Shown here piece after piece: positions 1 to 6,865 of a stretch of 7,849 nucleotides of DNA. Where the stretch lies: assembly GCA_026389955.1 (NCBI GenBank), contig JAPLGY010000230.1:1-7849 (forward strand), written 5' to 3'. Source of the DNA: Caldilinea sp. Lineage in GTDB: Bacteria > Chloroflexota > Anaerolineae > Caldilineales > Caldilineaceae. Positions within the stretch are counted from its first letter, which is position 1. Each line of letters starts with the position of its first letter. The translations under genes were made by a program, and so were the position numbers. The notes below the pieces were generated by a model, which ran no database searches, was not told the origin of the DNA, and was given only the letters and a program-made list of their open reading frames with translations.

Positions 1-563
1 AATCAGCCTATTATCTGCCGGCGGTGGTCTCCGCAGTCGTCATCTCGTTTGTCTGGCTCTGGATCTACCACCCTGTCTTCGGGTTGTTCAACGCGCTGCT
101 CAACCTGCTGGGGCAACCCGATGTGCTCTGGCTCTCCCAACGCTCGACTGCGCTACCGGCGATCCTGTTCATGACGCTGGCCGGGGGCGGCGGTGCCAGC
201 GTCGTGCTCTATCTGGCAGCCATGGGCGCAATCCCTGCGGACCTGTACGAAGTTGCCGAGATAGATGGCGCCAACGATCGTCAAAAATTCTGGAACATCA
301 CGCTCCCCTTGCTCAAGCCAACCACCCTCTATCTGCTGGTCGTCGGTGTGATCGGCACAATTCAATTTTTTACCCCGGTCTATATCCTGACCGATGGCGG
401 ACCTGCCAATGCCACCGTCTCGCTCGGTCTGTTGATCTATCGCTACGCCTTTCGCTTCAACCGGCTCGATCTGGCGGCCACGTTGGGCATGCTGATGTTT
501 TTGGTCACCATTCTCATCGTCTTTGCGCTCTATCGGCTCTTTTTTTCGGAGATTGAGTATTGA
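1..563 (+). CDS. ABC sugar transporter permease, MalF/UgpA type (CUT1), 5'-truncated
   Basis: Membrane subunit of a carbohydrate importer of the CUT1 family, which forms the translocation channel together with the next gene product. The reading frame is open from base 3 and stops at TGA 561-563; the true start lies before the window. Comparison with the second MalF-type permease at 6862-7785 (its [10 protein letters not shown] segment matches YYLPAVVSAV here) suggests that about 115 N-terminal residues are missing. The cytoplasmic EAA loop that docks on the ATPase is clear at about 249-308: EVAEIDGAND, then ITLP. A GGPANAT segment near 400-417 is typical of MalF-like proteins. About four membrane segments remain. 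It overlaps the next gene by 4 nt if that gene starts at TTG. The substrate cannot be read from the sequence. Confidence 0.93.
   Translation, partial: SAYYLPAVVSAVVISFVWLWIYHPVFGLFNALLNLLGQPDVLWLSQRSTALPAILFMTLAGGGGASVVLYLAAMGAIPADLYEVAEIDGANDRQKFWNITLPLLKPTTLYLLVVGVIGTIQFFTPVYILTDGGPANATVSLGLLIYRYAFRFNRLDLAATLGMLMFLVTILIVFALYRLFFSEIEY
548..551 (+). promoter_or_regulatory. Ribosome binding site GGAG supporting a TTG start
   Basis: GGAG lies inside the end of the upstream permease gene, 8 nt before TTG 560 but 14 nt before the ATG at 566. The spacing favours the TTG, which would give a TTGA stop/start overlap. The ATG remains possible and would shorten the protein by only two residues. Confidence 0.45.
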
Positions 564-1453
564 CCATGGCCCAATCTATCGCGCCGCAGCAGCTCAGGCA
601 GCCTGCCCCCCACAAGACCCAGCGGCTGGGCAAGGTCAGCCTCCTGCTGGCCTATGCGCTGCTCTTTGCCTGGGCCATTCTTTCGTTATTTCCCAGGTAC
701 TGGATGCTCGTGACCTCGCTCAAAGAGGGACAAAATGTCATGCGGCTGCCTCCTGAGCTGTGGCCCTCCGCCCCTTCGCTGCAAAACTACCACGCGCTCT
801 TTCGGCGGGGGGATGTCCTGCGCTGGCTCTTCAACAGCGCCTTCATGAGCCTGGCAGTCACCGGCGGCCATGTGCTTTTTGGGGCCATGGCCGGCTATGC
901 GTTTGCCAAAAAACTGTTCCCTGGCCGCGACATCCTCTTCTGGCTCCTGCTGGCAAGCATCATGGTGCCAGGCTGGACGACAATTATCCCACTCTATATG
1001 TTGGTGGCCAGCCTGGACTGGCTCAACACCTACCAAGGGCTGATCGTCCCTTCGCTGGCCAGTGCAGGGGCAATGTTTCTGATGAAACAGTCGATGAGCA
1101 CCCTGCCCTCTGAGCTGCTGGACGCGGCCCGCATCGACGGGGCCAGTGAGCCGGGCATCTTCTGGCGCATCGTGCTCCCCCTGAGCAAACCTGGGCTGGC
1201 AGTCTTGTCGATTTTCACCTTTGTCTCCGTCTGGAACGACTTTACCTGGCCTCTGTTTATCACCAGCCAGAGCACCATGCGTACCTTCCAGGTGGGGCTC
1301 ACCCTCCTCTACCAGACCGAGTACAACCATGATGCCGACTATGGGCTGTTGATGGCAGGTGCCTCGATCGCGGCCATTCCAGTCGTCGGCCTCTTTGTGT
1401 TTTTACAACGCTATTTTTTACAGGGCGTGACACTCGGCGCGCTCAAAGGTTAG
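560..1453 (+). CDS. ABC sugar transporter permease, MalG/AraQ type (CUT1)
   Basis: Second membrane subunit of the plus-strand sugar importer, partner of the preceding MalF-type protein. At 297 residues it has the usual family length, with six apparent membrane segments (about residues 28-50, 90-115, 125-150, 160-178, 208-230, 262-284). The EAA loop for ATPase contact is at residues 185-207 (ELLDAARIDGAS, then IVLP). The N-terminal region carries TSLK followed by a PxxLWP segment, and the C-terminus ends QRYFLQGVTLGALKG; both are typical of MalG-like permeases. The start is TTG at 560 (chosen for GGAG spacing and the 4-nt overlap) or ATG at 566. No ATPase gene follows, so the ATP-hydrolysing subunit is probably shared with other transporters. 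The substrate is unknown. Confidence 0.95.
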   Translation: MTMAQSIAPQQLRQPAPHKTQRLGKVSLLLAYALLFAWAILSLFPRYWMLVTSLKEGQNVMRLPPELWPSAPSLQNYHALFRRGDVLRWLFNSAFMSLAVTGGHVLFGAMAGYAFAKKLFPGRDILFWLLLASIMVPGWTTIIPLYMLVASLDWLNTYQGLIVPSLASAGAMFLMKQSMSTLPSELLDAARIDGASEPGIFWRIVLPLSKPGLAVLSIFTFVSVWNDFTWPLFITSQSTMRTFQVGLTLLYQTEYNHDADYGLLMAGASIAAIPVVGLFVFLQRYFLQGVTLGALKG

Positions 1454-1492
1454 GCCTTTTTCCAGACAGATCTGGCGCAGAAAGGGACTGCA

Positions 1493-2416
1493 ATGAGAAT
1501 CGGCATTGTCGATCTGGACACTTCTCACCCACAAAATTGGATCCCGATCGAACGCGAACTGGGACATGAGATCGTCGGGGTGTGGGATGGCGGGTCGGTG
1601 CACCCAGCGGCCTATGTGGCGGAGTTTGCCCGCAGCTATGCGATCCCGCACGTTTTTTCGTCTCTGGAGACCCTGGTGGCTGCGGTCGATTGTGCTGTCG
1701 TGCACAGCTGTGACTGGGACACGCACATCGACAAGGCACGGCCGTTTGTCGATGCTGGCAAGGCGGTGCTGCTCGATAAACCGCTGGCCGGCAACGTCAG
1801 CGACCTGCAGCAGATTCGTGAGTGGCGTGCACGCGGCGTGCGGATCGCCGGGGGCTCGTCGCTGCTTTTTGCCGAGGAAAGCGCGGGCTGGCTGGCCCGT
1901 CCACCTGCCGAACGGGGAGATGCCCACAGCGTGTTCTGTGGCTGTGGCGTCGACGAGTTCAACTACGGTATTCATGCCTACTCGCTGGCGATTTCACTGC
2001 TGGGCGGAGGGGTTGTCGGCGTCCAAGCTTTGAGGGCCAGCCCACAACAGCATGTGCGTCTGCGGTGGGCAGAGGGACGCAGCGCCACTGTTGTGGTCGG
2101 AGAAGCAGCAGCCTGGCTGCCCTTTTACGCCACCGTGGTCAGCGACCGCACTGTCCATCATTTCACAGCCAACGTGGCCACCCTCTACCGCCGGCTGCTC
2201 GAACAGAGCCTCCCCTATCTGGCTGGAAGCACAGACACCCCGCCGTTGCCGCTGGATCTCTGGCTGCTGCCCGAGGAATGTGCGCTGGCTGCGCAGGCCT
2301 CCCACCAACGCGGCGGACAGGAGGTGCTCCTGGAGGAACTGCCGTTCCTGCAGGTCTCCTACGCCGGCAAGCCCTTTGCAGAGAGCTACCGGCGGGCAAA
2401 ATATCCGGCAGGCTGA
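1493..2416 (+). CDS. Divergent Gfo/Idh/MocA-like protein, possible sugar oxidoreductase
   Basis: This protein has the Gfo/Idh/MocA architecture: an N-terminal Rossmann-like half and a C-terminal alpha/beta half. It begins with the beta-strand IGIV, but the usual GxGxxG dinucleotide loop is replaced by DLDTSHPQNW (residues 7-16). The later landmarks survive: a strand ending VVHS with DWDTHIDKA (residues 69-82) and LLDKPLAG (residues 93-100), where DKP replaces the usual EKP. H161 in GIHAYSLA may match the family's conserved C-terminal-domain histidine. At 307 residues it is shorter than most members. The ATG has AAGGG at 1482-1486, 6 nt upstream. It lies 39 bp after the permease and is probably in the same operon, which suggests a role with the imported sugar or its derivative. 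Whether it binds NAD(P) is doubtful. Confidence 0.8.
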   Translation: MRIGIVDLDTSHPQNWIPIERELGHEIVGVWDGGSVHPAAYVAEFARSYAIPHVFSSLETLVAAVDCAVVHSCDWDTHIDKARPFVDAGKAVLLDKPLAGNVSDLQQIREWRARGVRIAGGSSLLFAEESAGWLARPPAERGDAHSVFCGCGVDEFNYGIHAYSLAISLLGGGVVGVQALRASPQQHVRLRWAEGRSATVVVGEAAAWLPFYATVVSDRTVHHFTANVATLYRRLLEQSLPYLAGSTDTPPLPLDLWLLPEECALAAQASHQRGGQEVLLEELPFLQVSYAGKPFAESYRRAKYPAG

Positions 2417-2486
2417 CCGCTGGGGCTGACATTTTCCTGGTGCTCACCCAGCCACGGCCACAGAGAGCCCCCAGCCACCAGGCCAG

Positions 2487-2515
2487 TTGTCGGCCACACC
2501 AATCAGACAGATAAT
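2487..2515 (+). promoter_or_regulatory. Predicted sigma70-type promoter of the ROK regulator gene
   Basis: TTGTCG (2487-2492) and GATAAT (2510-2515) are separated by exactly 17 bp. They match the -35 and -10 consensus at 4 of 6 and 5 of 6 positions. The AT-rich -10 stands out in otherwise GC-rich DNA. Transcription would start near 2522, about 70 nt before the regulator's start codon. This implies that the regulator can be expressed separately from the permease operon. Confidence 0.6.
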
Positions 2516-2520
2516 AACAG

Positions 2521-2550
2521 CCAGCGGGCACAGGCTGGGGTGCCCACTGG
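2521..2550 (+). promoter_or_regulatory. Imperfect inverted repeat at the predicted transcription start, candidate operator or 5' hairpin
   Basis: CCAGCGGGCAC (2521-2531) and GTGCCCACTGG (2540-2550) are inverted repeats with one mismatched pair (C2525/A2546), separated by 8 bases. The repeat begins where the predicted promoter would start transcription. It could therefore be an operator for autoregulation by the downstream ROK protein, or a hairpin at the 5' end of its mRNA. No run of T follows, so it is not an ordinary intrinsic terminator. Confidence 0.5.
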
Positions 2551-2592
2551 GCTGGAGGGACAAAAAACACAGGAGCAGCGCCGAAGATCGCC

Positions 2593-3801
2593 ATGTTTGG
2601 AAGCAACGACGGAACACGTGAACGGAGCCGGCGCCTTGTGCTGGAGCAGATCATGGCCCGGCGCAGCGTGTCTCGCCAGGAAATCGTGGACACCACCGGG
2701 CTGAGCAAAGCAGCTGTCTCCGAAATCGTCGCCGACCTGATGGCCAATGGGCTGGTGCACGAGACCGGGCGCCAGAGCAGCGCGGTGGGCCGGCCGCGGG
2801 TCACCTTGTCGTTCATCCCGGATGCCCGCTACCTGGTCGGCGCTGAAATCAACAACCACGAATGCCGAGCCGTTCTGACCAACCTGCATGCCGAGCCGCT
2901 GCACACAGTCACCTGCAGTGTCGGGCAGGAGGGCCTGACACCGCCAGTGCTCAGCCAGGTGCTGGCCCAGAGTGTAAATAGATTGGTGCAGGGAGTCCCT
3001 GCTGAAAAATTGATGGGGCTGGGAGTTGCCGTCCCTGGGGTGATCGACCCGACCACCAATACGGTGTTGACCTCGGTGATCCTCCCCTGGCACCACGTGG
3101 CTTTCGGCGACCTGCTGCGCAGCCAGCTCCCCTACCCCACCCTGCTCTTCTCGCGCGGCAGCGCAGCCACCTGGGGAGAGCGCTGGTACGGCATCGGACG
3201 CAGCATGGACAACATGCTGTACGTGCGCGTCGGCAGCGGGGTAGTGGCTGGCCTGGTCGTCGAAGGGCGCCCCTACTGGGGGCCCCGTTTCGGGGCCGGC
3301 GAGCTGGGGCATGTGACCGTACAGCCGGACGGTGAACTCTGTCGGTGTGGAAACCGGGGCTGTCTGGCGACTGTGGCGACCGTAGAGGCGCTGCTCCTGC
3401 GCGTGCGGCGGCGGCTGCGCGAAGAGATGGCCGACCCTTTATGGGCACAGATCGACCACCACATCGAACAGCTGGACTTTCCTACCCTGGTTGCCGCCGC
3501 AGAGGCTGGCAACGTCACCGCACGCCGGGGCATCGGCGAGGCTGCCAGATGGCTGGCGATCGCCATCTCCTCTGCAATTCATCTGCTCGATCTGCAGGTT
3601 GTGGTGATCGGCGGCCCGATCCTCCAGGCAGGTCCCCACTTCTTCGAGCCGCTGCGGGCGGAGCTGGCCCAGCGGACCATGCCTACCCATTTTCATGCCC
3701 TTCAGCTGGTGCCTTCTCAGCTGAGCGAGAACGGGCCCGCGATCGGAGCCGCCAGCCTGATGTTGCACCAGCTGATCTCCGCTCGACAACGTACCCCGTG
3801 A
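2593..3801 (+). CDS. ROK-family transcriptional regulator (NagC/Xyl repressor type)
   Basis: DNA-binding regulator of the ROK family, expected to sense a sugar and control nearby sugar genes. An N-terminal winged helix-turn-helix spans about residues 10-70 (SRQEIVDTTGLSKAAVSEIV, then VGRPR in the wing). The ROK fold follows. The zinc motif is intact: H240, C250, C252 and C257 in GH...CRCGNRGC. The kinase ATP motif DxGGT is replaced by EINNHE (residues 85-90), so kinase activity is unlikely. Unusually, the ENDAN sugar/catalytic motif is SRGSA (residues 187-191), and the Glu after GCL is Ala259; E237 and H240 remain. At 402 residues it is full length. ATG 2593 keeps the first helix; the nearest AGGAG (2571-2575) is rather far away, and GTG 2638 is a weaker alternative. 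It is the last gene before the convergent cluster. Confidence 0.93.
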   Translation: MFGSNDGTRERSRRLVLEQIMARRSVSRQEIVDTTGLSKAAVSEIVADLMANGLVHETGRQSSAVGRPRVTLSFIPDARYLVGAEINNHECRAVLTNLHAEPLHTVTCSVGQEGLTPPVLSQVLAQSVNRLVQGVPAEKLMGLGVAVPGVIDPTTNTVLTSVILPWHHVAFGDLLRSQLPYPTLLFSRGSAATWGERWYGIGRSMDNMLYVRVGSGVVAGLVVEGRPYWGPRFGAGELGHVTVQPDGELCRCGNRGCLATVATVEALLLRVRRRLREEMADPLWAQIDHHIEQLDFPTLVAAAEAGNVTARRGIGEAARWLAIAISSAIHLLDLQVVVIGGPILQAGPHFFEPLRAELAQRTMPTHFHALQLVPSQLSENGPAIGAASLMLHQLISARQRTP

Positions 3802-3952
3802 CCCCCGCAGAGGTACGTCTGCAACCCAGGAATGCAGCCCTGCCGGCCCCAAGGATCGGCTCAAGCCCCAATCATGTTCCGTTCCCAGCCGGCGCGGGCG
3901 GGGTGTGCGGACTGCTCACTGCGTTTTTGCAGAGTCTGGGCGAGCGGGGCGG

Positions 3953-5932
3953 CTACAAAGCGTAGAGCCCCTGGAAAAGCTCGAGCAGCTCTGCCCGTTC
4001 TGCGCGCACATAGACCGGGATCTGCTCCAACGGCGCCTCGGCCACGACGCGTTGGCCACCTGCGTACTCGATGCCCGTCCAGGCGTCACACCAGCGCGTC
4101 CCTGCAGGAAGGTAGACTTCCCGGCTGCGGGCCTGATACCGCAGAATGGGGGCGACCAGGAGATCGGGGCCGAAGAGAAACTGATCTTCGACCGTGGCGG
4201 TCTGTGCATCTTCGGCAAAGTCAAAGAAGAGGGGTCTCATCGGCGGCACTCCGCGTGCAGAGGCCAGCTGCATCTGCTGCATGACATACGGACGCAAGCG
4301 CTCCCGGAGGAAGATCGCAGCACGAATATGGCGATAGGCGTCGCCCCCGACAGTCCAGGCTTCGTTGTTCTTGCGGTGGCCATGGGTCCGAAAAACTGGG
4401 GTGAACACCCCATATTGGTACCAGCGCACCATCAGCTCATGGAAACGATCGCTCTGGTTGTCATGCGTGACAAATCCCCCGATTTCGCTGGCCCCCCACG
4501 GAATGCCGCTCATGGCCAGATTGAGCCCTGCTTTCAGATACTCTTCCAGATGCTCGAACGAGGACATGATGTCGTGGGCGGCCGGTGCTGCGCCATACCG
4601 CTGCGAGCCAGCCCAGGAATTGCGGCAGATCGTCACCACTTCAGGTTCGCCGGCGGCCAGAAGCCCCTCATAGATGTTCTTCTGATGGGCCACGGGGAAA
4701 TATCCGTGCGCCGCTTTGGCCGGGCCGATGTGATAGAGGACCTTGTCGTAGTCCTGGATTTCATGAAAATCGTCGCAGGGGTCCAGCCAGAATGTGCGGA
4801 TACCCAGGTCAAAATAGTTCTCTTTCCATTTTCTCCAGAGATAGGCGGCCGCAGCCGGGTTTGTCGGATCGTACTGGTAGCGTGGCCCCCGAAAATCGAC
4901 AGTGTCCCATTTGCCGTCGACCGAACCGGTGAAGAGCCCCTGCGCTTTCATCGGCGCATAATTTTCACTGCGCTCGTCGACCAGAATCCAGGGAGAGATC
5001 ATGATGCGCACCCCCATCCGATCCAGCTCCTCGACCATCGCCGGGGGGTCGGGCCAGAAGGCTGGATCCAGTTTCCAGTCTCCCTCGTATTGCCAGTGCA
5101 GGAAATCGATCACGAGCACCGAAACCGGCAGGTTGAGGCGTGCAAACTCACGTGCGACGCCGACAAATTCTTCTTGTGTCTCATAACGCAGCTTGCACTG
5201 CCAGAGGCCAGAGGCCCAGTAGGGGAATTCAGGGGCGTGTCCTGAAACATCTGCGTAGTGTTCCAGAATCTCGGCATAGGAGTCGCCTGCGGTGATGTAG
5301 TAATCGATCTGCGGGCAGCCGTAGGAGACCCAACGGGTCAGATTGTGGGCCAGTTCCACCCGGCCCAAGGAGGGGTTGTTCCACAAAAAGCCATATCCTG
5401 CGCTGGAAACCAGGAAAGGGACCACATGTTTGACGTGGCGCTGGTACAGATCGATGACGCTCCCTTTGAGGTCCACCCGCCCGGTAGCGTTCAGCCCCAT
5501 CCCATAGAAGCGTTCGCCCTCACGGGGTGCGAAATGAACCTCGGTATGTGCCAGCCCATCGGGGGCAGGTCGGTAGATGCGGGTGCCCGGGTTGTGGGCA
5601 TGAACGACATAGTCCTGCTCGCGCAGGATCATCTCGGCTCGGTCGCCGGTATGGCGAAAAAATTGCAGATATCCCGACTGGGTAAAGATGTCCTGCACTC
5701 GGGCCGAAATTTTCCCGTTGCGGATCACGGCTGCATCTTCTGTGAGTTCGATCGTCGCCTCGCCCTCGACCGGTTCCGTCAGGGCCCAGGGGGTCTCGAG
5801 GATTTCTGGGCCGACTGTCGCGCGCACGCGCAGCCCATCTTTCCCCCAGGGCTCGATGCACAAGAGTTCGTTGCCAAGCCGGTGCACGAGCCTGTTTCCG
5901 TCCACTGTCATTCTTTCTGTTCGTTCGCTCAT
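3953..5932 (-). CDS. Glycoside hydrolase family 31 (alpha-xylosidase/alpha-glucosidase-like)
   Basis: Probably a cytoplasmic retaining alpha-glycosidase: there is no signal peptide, and it is the last gene of a transporter operon, so it should cleave the imported oligosaccharide. The order is an N-terminal beta-domain (about residues 1-235), a TIM barrel (about 236-565) and C-terminal beta-domains. Family landmarks are VIDFLHW...GDWKLDP (274-290), FWLD with predicted nucleophile D384, NSWAGSQRYG (438-447), predicted acid/base D454 in AAHDIMSSFE, SGIPW (475-479) and FRTHGHR (514-520). Related GH31 xylosidases usually have DEAEP after the nucleophile, WSGD at the acid/base and TTDIGGF; here these are DPCDD, AAHD and ASEIGGF, so the specificity may differ. 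The start at 5932 has GGAAGG (5938-5943) 5 nt upstream; a second ATG at codon 8 is possible. The length of 659 residues is normal. Substrate not assignable. Confidence 0.93.
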   Translation of the reverse strand: MSERTERMTVDGNRLVHRLGNELLCIEPWGKDGLRVRATVGPEILETPWALTEPVEGEATIELTEDAAVIRNGKISARVQDIFTQSGYLQFFRHTGDRAEMILREQDYVVHAHNPGTRIYRPAPDGLAHTEVHFAPREGERFYGMGLNATGRVDLKGSVIDLYQRHVKHVVPFLVSSAGYGFLWNNPSLGRVELAHNLTRWVSYGCPQIDYYITAGDSYAEILEHYADVSGHAPEFPYWASGLWQCKLRYETQEEFVGVAREFARLNLPVSVLVIDFLHWQYEGDWKLDPAFWPDPPAMVEELDRMGVRIMISPWILVDERSENYAPMKAQGLFTGSVDGKWDTVDFRGPRYQYDPTNPAAAAYLWRKWKENYFDLGIRTFWLDPCDDFHEIQDYDKVLYHIGPAKAAHGYFPVAHQKNIYEGLLAAGEPEVVTICRNSWAGSQRYGAAPAAHDIMSSFEHLEEYLKAGLNLAMSGIPWGASEIGGFVTHDNQSDRFHELMVRWYQYGVFTPVFRTHGHRKNNEAWTVGGDAYRHIRAAIFLRERLRPYVMQQMQLASARGVPPMRPLFFDFAEDAQTATVEDQFLFGPDLLVAPILRYQARSREVYLPAGTRWCDAWTGIEYAGGQRVVAEAPLEQIPVYVRAERAELLELFQGLYAL

Positions 5933-5968
5933 CGGTGCCTTCCCATCGCAATGTTGTTTGGAAAAAAG

Positions 5969-6865
5969 TTACTCTTTCAGCCCGGTCATCACCACGCCTT
6001 CGATGAAGTAGCGCTGGGCGAAAAAGAACAAGATCAGCACTGGAACCGTCATAATCACGGCAGCCGCCATCAAGAGATCCCACCGAGTCTGCAACAGGGC
6101 GCCGCGAAAGAGCGCCAGCCCCATTGCGACCGTGTATTTTTCGTTGGTGCTCAGGTAAAGCAGCGGGCCGATGAAATCGTTCCAGGCATTCAGAAACGTA
6201 AAAACTGCCACGGTGGCCAGTGCAGGTTTTGCCAGGGGCAAAACAATGCGTGCGTAGATGCTCAACTCGCCACAGCCGTCGATCCGGGCCGCGTCGGCCA
6301 GCTCTTGGGGAAGCGTACGAAAAAATTGGGTCAACAAGAAGATGTTGAACGCACCTCCGCCAAAAAAGGCCGGGACAATAAAGGGCAGATAGGTGTCGAT
6401 CCAGCCCAGCCGGCTGAAGAGAACAAAGGTGGGCACGATCAGGATCACGCTGGGCAGCATCATGGTGCCGATCACCACGCTGAACCAAAACCTGCGGCCC
6501 CAGAATTCCAGCCGTGAAAACCCATATGCGCAGAACGATGCGGCCCACAGAATGGCAATTTCGTTCATAAGCACGATATAGAGCGTGTTGCGCACGTAGA
6601 GATGAAACGGTTTGACCACAAAAACGTCGATGTAGTTTTCGAAGTGGGGCGGGTTGGGCAGCCATTGGGGTGGGTACATGAAGACCGAGAGCTGGTCTTT
6701 CAACGAACTGCTGACCATCCAGAGAAAAGGCAGGATCATGGTCGACGCGCCCAGAATCAGCAACAGCCAGATCGCAACGCGCCCCCAGCGCCTCCGGGCT
6801 GCATGGTTGTGGGGATCCCCTGGCCAGACGCTCGGGTTGGATATTGGTTTTGAAGAGGACGTCAC
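5969..6865 (-). CDS. ABC sugar transporter permease, MalG type (CUT1), GTG start
   Basis: Second membrane subunit of the minus-strand sugar importer. It has 298 residues and six apparent membrane segments (about 29-52, 90-115, 126-150, 159-179, 210-232, 264-284). The EAA loop is at residues 188-210 ([13 protein letters not shown], then IVLP), and the C-terminus ends [15 protein letters not shown] as in the family. A polar N-terminus of about 28 residues rich in Ser, Pro, His and Arg precedes the first helix. The start is GTG at 6865, supported by GGAGG at 6875-6879, and overlaps the upstream stop codon as GTGA, which suggests translational coupling. The GH31 gene follows 36 bp downstream, so transporter and hydrolase are probably co-transcribed. 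It is clearly distinct from the plus-strand MalG-type protein and so belongs to a separate transporter. Confidence 0.95.
   Translation of the reverse strand: MTSSSKPISNPSVWPGDPHNHAARRRWGRVAIWLLLILGASTMILPFLWMVSSSLKDQLSVFMYPPQWLPNPPHFENYIDVFVVKPFHLYVRNTLYIVLMNEIAILWAASFCAYGFSRLEFWGRRFWFSVVIGTMMLPSVILIVPTFVLFSRLGWIDTYLPFIVPAFFGGGAFNIFLLTQFFRTLPQELADAARIDGCGELSIYARIVLPLAKPALATVAVFTFLNAWNDFIGPLLYLSTNEKYTVAMGLALFRGALLQTRWDLLMAAAVIMTVPVLILFFFAQRYFIEGVVMTGLKE

Noticed and set aside
1462..1475. CCAGA/TCTGG stem with a 4-base loop between the MalG-type permease and the Gfo/Idh-like gene
   Set aside because: The stem is only 5 bp in a 39-bp gap that also holds the ribosome binding site; it is too weak to call as a regulatory element.
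2419..2452. GCTGGG/CCCAGC inverted repeat just after the Gfo/Idh-like gene, considered as a terminator
   Set aside because: The 6-bp stem has a 22-base loop and no T tract follows, so I do not call it a terminator.
3905..5245. A 446-codon open frame on the plus strand opposite the GH31 gene
   Set aside because: It lies wholly antisense to a gene with clear GH31 motifs, shows no recognisable domain, and is the expected by-product of GC-rich codon use.
5959..5968. A run of six T on the minus strand after the MalG-type permease stop, considered as terminator tail
   Set aside because: No GC-rich hairpin precedes it, and the GH31 gene follows immediately with its own ribosome binding site, so it is more likely operon spacer.
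5258..6517. A 419-codon open frame on the plus strand opposite GH31 and the MalG-type permease
   Set aside because: It is antisense to two well-supported genes, and its composition (Gln, His and Gly rich) looks like a reverse-complement shadow of hydrophobic permease codons.
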